A DNA stretch of 25,000 nucleotides, taken from positions 1-25,000 of the forward strand of contig CAIIXF020000272.1 in NCBI GenBank assembly GCA_903813345.2, in the 5' to 3' direction. Each line of letters opens with the position of its first letter. The stretch's first letter is position 1. This stretch comes from Owenia fusiformis. Its lineage: Eukaryota > Annelida > Polychaeta > Sabellida > Oweniidae. Below, in pieces: positions 20,936 through 25,000 of this stretch. Both the position numbers and the translations under genes were made by a program. The notes beneath the pieces were generated by a model. It ran no database searches and was not told the origin of the DNA. It worked only from the letters and a program-made list of their open reading frames with translations.

Positions 20936-23900
20936 CTGTAAGTAAGGTAATATAGATTTGATTGCCTGCATGCAAATATACAGTAACGTGCATAACATTA
21001 TGAAATTGTATGTTTGGAAGCTTATATAAGTTAGCATCATTTATGGGGGAACACGTGTACTCTGACTTAACTCCCCCTACCTCCCAAGTTACACTTGTAG
21101 CCGACAACAATTAACAGTGAGCAGTATATTCCCCTTCGGATCGAGGGAATTTCCGCTCCCAATAAGGAGACAATACTTGCATCAGTAGGGGTACCGCCGA
21201 TCAGTTATACCCGCAACTCACTGCCCAAACAGTTAGGGAATAAAAGGGTATCAGATCTGATCCTTTTCCGGGATAATAGCAATGTTTATGTGTTTTCATA
21301 TTTTTCACATATTGTTAGTGCCACGATTAATAAACAGTCTCAAGTGCAAGATATAGATTTGTTGTTGTTTAGGTTAATTTATGTCTATACATGTGTGCTA
21401 TTAGTAAAATGTATGAATATATTTTAAAAGTTCTCCATTTGGTCAAGGTACATATGTTGTGTCTTTGAATGTGATTTTTCAGATAATGATGATCTTAGAT
21501 CGTCAAACAAAAATAAATACTGCTAAACGTGGGATATGCCGTTCTATTTTTATTTACCGAGCTTTTTTTGGTACAATCTAGTGATAAAAATGTTTTAAGG
21601 GCAAATTGATTTTGACAAAACCCGTGAGATATGGATCTGTTTCTACGATCTTTATAAAAAGTTTCAGAAACGTTTCAATTGTTTACTACTTACCAATTTT
21701 AGCTAGCTTCTTTGAAGATGTTACGTCATCTTCATCATTGGGCTGTTCATCTTCATGTTGTCTCTTCTTACAGTTCTGTTCTGCCATTTGCTCTGCATTG
21801 TCTTGAACTTGCAACGCTGAAACAATTGTTTGGACCTGTGTTAATAGTTAATTGATTAAATATAATGTTGACATTTTGTCATTGGTCGAGTTAGTCCTTT
21901 CTTGAACAAAACATTACATTTATGCTCCCTGATTTTGATAAAATATTGGGTTATAGAGGACAACTATTTATCTCAACTTGGATTATTTTTCGAAAGTAGC
22001 GATGAATATTAAAAAACAAGAACAGGATTTTCTGAATTATGAAATCCGATGATATGAAAACTGTACAAATGTCACAAATTATATTAACAAATAGCCAAGA
22101 AATTAGTTAAGAAGTAGAACAATTTCGTAAGGTGCAAAATAACTTTCATGAAACATAGTTTATGAGTCCTTTAATTTCTTCACATTAATTTGATTAGTCT
22201 CAACCTTTCTTCATATTTAACATGCATTTACTTCATAAACACAGGTGTATTTAGAAATTGTTCATCAACTTTGTGTTTGTTGAATATAAATTTGCTATCA
22301 GATGTTTCTGCTACTTATCGATGTGGAATTGAATACAATAAATCATGTAACTTGAAATTTCAAAACAGTACTTTTGGATGGTGAAGTATAAAGCTATGAT
22401 ATTGGTTGATAAACAATTTTGGGAAAATATCAAACAGATCACTGACAAAAGAAAGTACCATTATCATATATTCAAACAGATCTCTGAAATATCAGACAAA
22501 AGAAATGACCATTATCATATATTATCTCGAATGATCGCCTACCTGGCTTATCTTCTTTCTCAAATTCTTGGGTATTTGAAACCTCTTCCTGCTCAACTTG
22601 TATGACATCTTGTGTATTTGAAACCTCTTCCTGCTCAACTTGTATGACCTCTTGTGTATTTGAAACTTCTTCAAGCTCAACTTGTATGACCTCTTGTGTA
22701 TTTGAAACCTCTTCCTGCTCAACTTGTATGACCTCTTGTGTATTTGAAACTTCTTCAAGCTCAACTTGTATGACCTCTTGTGTATTTGAAACCTCTTCCT
22801 GCTCAATTTGTATGACCTCTTGTGTATTTGAAACCTCTTCCTGCTCAACTTGTATGACCTCTTGTGTATTTGAAACCTCCTCCTGCTCTACTTGTATGAC
22901 CTCTTGTGTATTTGAAACCTCTTCCTGCTCAACTTGTATGACCTCTTGTGTATTTGAAACCTCTTCCATCTCAACTTGTATGACTTCTTGCGTATTTGAA
23001 ACCTCTCTCAGCTCAACTTGCATGACCTCTTGTGTATTTGAATTATCTTCTTGGTCGAACTGTTGGGTTTCTAGTCTATTTGAATTATTTCCTGGATTAA
23101 AATTGAATAGAAATAAAATGAATAGGCAATACAACAAATATTTTTAATATTTTGGAATTAGAATTATATAAAGTGAAGAATTGTTCCCCGATTGTAGTAC
23201 TAGGTCAAGCATATTTATGTTTGAATTCTTATTTGCATAATCTGTAAAGAAAAACTATTTAGGGCTGGAAACATAATTCCACTATCAAAAACATCATTTC
23301 AAATACCTTTTTTTAACTTTTTCCAATCACTACAATAGGTCGAAGAGGAGAACGGAAAGTATTGCAACCGATTTCAGAAAGTCATATGTTGGATTTGGGC
23401 TATTTTCTGAGGATTTAAACTAGTGTATATGTTAGGCAAATGCATTACCTCCGGGAAAAGCACTTAGAGAGACGATAGGATAATTTCGACATTGAGACAG
23501 GGAAGATGCAAACAACCCCCCACATGTTTTTGAAATGTGCAGGTATAGGAAATAAAGTTATTTATCCCATACTTGGACGTGTTACAGGTACATAAAGCCG
23601 GTTTGTAAAAACTTATATTTTCATCAGCGGGCAGATATAGCTTTACGTCCCGCTCCGAGCGGGCAGATATAGTATATCTGCCCGCTACGTCATAATCGCA
23701 GCTCGCATATTTGTTCATAATTTTTTGTAACGTTCGCGTAATGACTGTAAACGACAATGCAGAAAACACAGACTATCGGGATCTGTTTGATGGTTTAAAA
23801 AGGGAAGGAGCATCCACTTAATCAATCAAAAATTAGAGAAAATAAATATGGGAATATTTGAGAGAACAGGAGAATCCGCCCACGGCCAAGAAAAAAAACT

Positions 23901-24953
23901 GGACATGAGTATTCTAAAATATTTCCATGATTGAACAATGTTAACCAGATGACCAAAATTGGTATGGCATAAACATATTATCCTAAAGTCGGTTCAGGAT
24001 ATTGGGATTATCCCTCGGCCAATATAATATATTTTCCCTCGGGACCTGCGGCCCTCGGGAAAATATATTATATTTGCCTCGGGATAATCCCAATATCCTG
24101 AACCTCATATAGGATAATCTCTATTTATCCCATGCTTTGACGTGTTACAGGTACATAAAGCAGGTTTGTAAAAAACTTATATTTTCATCAGCGGGCAGAT
24201 ATAGCTTTACGTCCCGCTCTGAGCGGGCAGATATAATATCTGCCCGCTACGTCATAATCGCAGTTCGCATATTGGTTCTTTTTTTGCAACGTTCGCATAA
24301 TTACTGTAAACGGCAATGGAGAAAAACGCAGACAATCGGGATCTGTTTGATGGTTTAAAGAAGGGAAGGAGCATACGTATCCTTGTTAATAACCAACGAT
24401 TCGAGAAAATAAATGTGGATGTACATCTAAAAGAACAGGAAAATCCGAACACGGCCATGGAAACAAAACTGGACATGAATAGTCTAAACTGATTCCACGG
24501 TTAGTTGGACATTTCATGAACTGTGGTCATTTGATTAATGTGACCAAGATTGGTATAGCATAAACAGATCATCCTATAGTCGATTCAGGATAATCTCTTT
24601 ATATACACCATTATCAAAAGTATTTTCAATTCAAGTATTTCAAATAAAAAACATAAGAGTCTTGATTACATCCGTATACACAAGGACACTCGTTATCGTA
24701 TCCATATGGGAATTGTCTGAACTCCTCGGACAGGGTGTATCTACCCTTTTCGCTTACTTTGATTTCTACAACAACAATATTGATTTTGCAACAGAATTCT
24801 TGCCATATTGATCTTCCTTAGAAACCACGTACGTTTATAAATACTTGCATATATTTTCATAGCACTGTAATTATCCATACCTTGTTCTTGTGAGGCCCTG
24901 GTACCCTGTGAAGTCGGATCCTCGTTTTGATTAACATCCCCGGCTCTCTGCAT
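17595..24953 (-). CDS. Large ankyrin-repeat protein with VNTR region and acidic tail, 4-exon model
   Basis: Proposed exons: 24953-24881, 23091-22543, 21816-21694, 20935-17595. All introns are GT...AG and phase 1; the joined frame is 4086 bases, 1361 residues. Order of parts: short polar N-terminus; residues about 25-207 with 14-residue repeats VSNTQEVIQVEQEE; linker with KKRQHEDEQ, a possible nuclear signal; from about 347 to 927, 15 near-identical ankyrin repeats; then about four divergent ankyrin units; a helical region; and a D/E-rich tail from about 1247 that ends in DGWHLEDD. No signal peptide or membrane segment is seen, so it is probably cytosolic or nuclear. Ankyrin repeats bind proteins; the partner is unknown. 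The big exon is certain; the joins are inference. Confidence 0.7.
18903..20650 (-). repeat. Homogenised tandem array of 15 ankyrin coding units with GCT/Ala microsatellites
   Basis: Units of about 110-130 bases share long identical stretches, seen on the + strand as TTATTATTCTGCACATTCAC and CAATAAGTAATTTCAGACAT. Between them lie GCA-type trinucleotide runs that encode 2 to 10 alanines on the - strand. Length variation is confined to these runs and the short turn after them, so all units stay in frame. Units 6 and 8 carry the same variant (IIVAADAAATSWNSNG), showing a two-unit higher-order duplication. Confidence 0.9.
20936..21693 (-). other. Ankyrin gene intron 3
   Basis: Donor ATTG|GTAAGT at 21693 and acceptor TTACCTTACTTACAG. 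No other exon is visible, although 21119-21260 is less AT-rich and could be a repeat. An alternative start at 21110 using TTG would be non-standard in an animal gene. Confidence 0.5.
21694..21816 (-). CDS. Ankyrin gene exon 3 (charged linker)
   Basis: Acceptor AATTGTTTCAG (AG at 21818-21817), donor AAAATTG|GTAAGT at 21693; 41 codons, phase 1 at both ends. It reads LQVQDNAEQMAEQNCKKRQ and then HEDEQPNDEDDVTSSKKLAK. The frame is also open to an earlier acceptor (TTAACACAG), but only the nearer one fits the phase. An ATG inside (MAEQ) could serve as an alternative start. Confidence 0.65.
21817..22542 (-). other. Ankyrin gene intron 2
   Basis: Donor CCAG|GTAGGC at 22542, acceptor at 21817. It contains a short imperfect direct repeat (about 22427-22525) in which CAAACAGATC...GACAAAAGAAA...ACCATTATCATATATT occurs twice. 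No coding signal is seen. Confidence 0.5.
22543..23091 (-). CDS. Ankyrin gene exon 2 (14-residue VNTR region)
   Basis: Acceptor TTTTAATCCAG (AG at 23093-23092), donor CCAG|GTAGGC; 549 bases, phase 1 at both ends. After NNSNRLETQQFDQED come 11 full copies and one partial copy of VSNTQEVIQVEQEE, varying mainly at the last residues (LEE, MEE, QEE, LRE). The region is rich in Glu, Gln and Val and could form an amphipathic helix or coiled coil. The 42-base unit is a multiple of three, so other frames stay open too; the splice sites and acidic composition favour this one. Confidence 0.7.
22580..23045. repeat. 42-bp coding minisatellite
   Basis: About 11 tandem copies, with TGTATGACCTCTTGTGTATT and GAAACCTCTTCCTGCTCAAC as the + strand phrases. 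Copies differ at a few positions, with TTCAAGC replacing TCCTGC in two of them. Confidence 0.92.
23559..24000 (+). repeat. Direct repeat, copy 1
   Basis: Starts TATTTATCCCATACTTGGAC and matches copy 2 (24122-24602) over most of its length, with small indels and many substitutions. A 29-base palindrome at 23658-23686 (AGCGGGCAGATATA, G, inverse) lies within it. The counterpart of the copy 2 open frame is damaged by a one-base loss in an A run and an early stop. Confidence 0.85.
23991..24104. mobile_element. Hairpin element with 53-base arms, inserted at the end of copy 1
   Basis: The arms 23991-24043 and 24052-24104 are close reverse complements around an 8-base loop, with outer phrase GGTTCAGGATATTGGGATTA. 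Copy 2 lacks it: there GATTCAGGAT runs directly into AATCTC. It has no coding capacity. Confidence 0.85.
24122..24602 (+). repeat. Direct repeat, copy 2
   Basis: Second copy of the 23559 unit, offset 563 bases. It has a 27-base palindrome at 24222-24248 (AGCGGGCAGATAT, A, inverse). Upstream of it GCGGGCAGATATAGC also recurs, so each copy carries three related GCGGGCAGATAT motifs. Confidence 0.85.
24316..24492 (+). CDS. Short open frame (58 codons) in direct-repeat copy 2
   Basis: ATG at 24316 to TGA at 24490-24492 encodes a polar, charged peptide starting MEKNADNRDLFDGLKKGRSI and containing RILVNNQRFEKINVDVHLKE. I recognise no family. The same start region in copy 1 is frameshifted. Its position about 70 bases after a strong palindrome might reflect promoter plus start of a duplicated gene or mobile element. 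It could also be a chance frame or a first exon. Confidence 0.3.
   Translation: MEKNADNRDLFDGLKKGRSIRILVNNQRFEKINVDVHLKEQENPNTAMETKLDMNSLN
24881..24953 (-). CDS. Ankyrin gene candidate first coding exon
   Basis: ATG at 24953, preceded in frame by a TAA (12 bases upstream), encodes MQRAGDVNQNEDPTSQGTRA and SQEQ, then donor CAAG|GTATGG at 24880. It ends in phase 1, as exon 2 requires, and has the same Gln/Asn/Glu-rich character. It could instead belong to an unrelated gene, since nearly 1.8 kb separates it from exon 2. Confidence 0.5.
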
Positions 24954-25000
24954 ACTTGTCTTTTATGCTGGAACAGGTCATGTAAAGATTGTGAGAATAG

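Larger units (their letters stand above)
23092..24880 (-). other. Ankyrin gene candidate intron 1
   Basis: Holds the direct duplication, the hairpin element and the short + strand frame listed separately. No extra - strand exon of matching phase was recognised. Confidence 0.4.

Noticed and set aside
20936-21110. N-terminal extension of the ankyrin frame to a TTG at 21110
   Set aside because: TTG starts are not expected in animal nuclear genes, and a strong acceptor at 20936-20937 fits the phase of the upstream exon.
22602-23147. A 181-codon + strand Cys/Ser/Thr-rich repeat frame
   Set aside because: It is the reverse reading of the 42-bp minisatellite. The - strand frame has matching splice sites and phases.
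23464-23769. A 101-codon - strand frame across the palindrome of direct-repeat copy 1
   Set aside because: Much of it is translation of the palindrome and flanking repeat. The equivalent frame is not kept in copy 2.

Overview
This window looks like nuclear DNA from a multicellular animal. It is AT-rich, genes are split by introns with GT...AG borders, and it carries LINE fragments, hairpin MITEs and tandem repeats. A divergent choline-transporter-like gene, a large homogenised ankyrin gene and this repeat style suggest a marine invertebrate, most likely a lophotrochozoan such as a bivalve mollusc. That placement is inference; no species marker is visible.

Layout. Positions 81-306 may be the last exon of an unidentified + strand gene. 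From 2506 to 11980 (+) lies an SLC5A7-like (high-affinity choline transporter family) gene. Eight exons can be placed by homology and by compatible splice phases. Its introns hold a 1.28 kb inverted-repeat transposon (3914-5189), a LINE tail with a perfect 13-bp target-site duplication (3329-3611), a 140-bp hairpin MITE (6667-6806), a degenerate tandem repeat (7081-7500) and a poly-G-rich inverted repeat (about 10204-10391). One family-conserved segment of about 40 residues is not found between exons 6 and 7. A decayed duplicate of exon 6 lies just 22 bp after exon 6.

Between the two genes (11981-17590) are the transporter 3' UTR with polyadenylation signals, a tRNA-like SINE trace and a broken, 5'-truncated LINE reverse transcriptase on the - strand (about 13945-15935).

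The right third holds a second gene on the - strand, convergent with the transporter. I assemble four exons (24953-24881, 23091-22543, 21816-21694, 20935-17595). All three introns are phase 1 and the frame stays open for 1361 codons. The product would have a Glu/Gln-rich 14-residue repeat region, a short charged linker, an ankyrin domain with 15 nearly identical repeats carrying poly-Ala tracts of variable length, a helical region and a very acidic tail. Its first intron contains a roughly 450-bp direct duplication (23559-24602). Each copy has a strong palindrome; only the second keeps an open 58-codon frame, and only the first carries a 114-bp hairpin element.

The two genes show no functional link. 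The most unusual items are the ankyrin/VNTR gene, the transporter paralog with a decayed alternative exon and a missing exon, and the inverted-repeat transposon whose ends resemble Transib/RAG-type signals but do not match them exactly.
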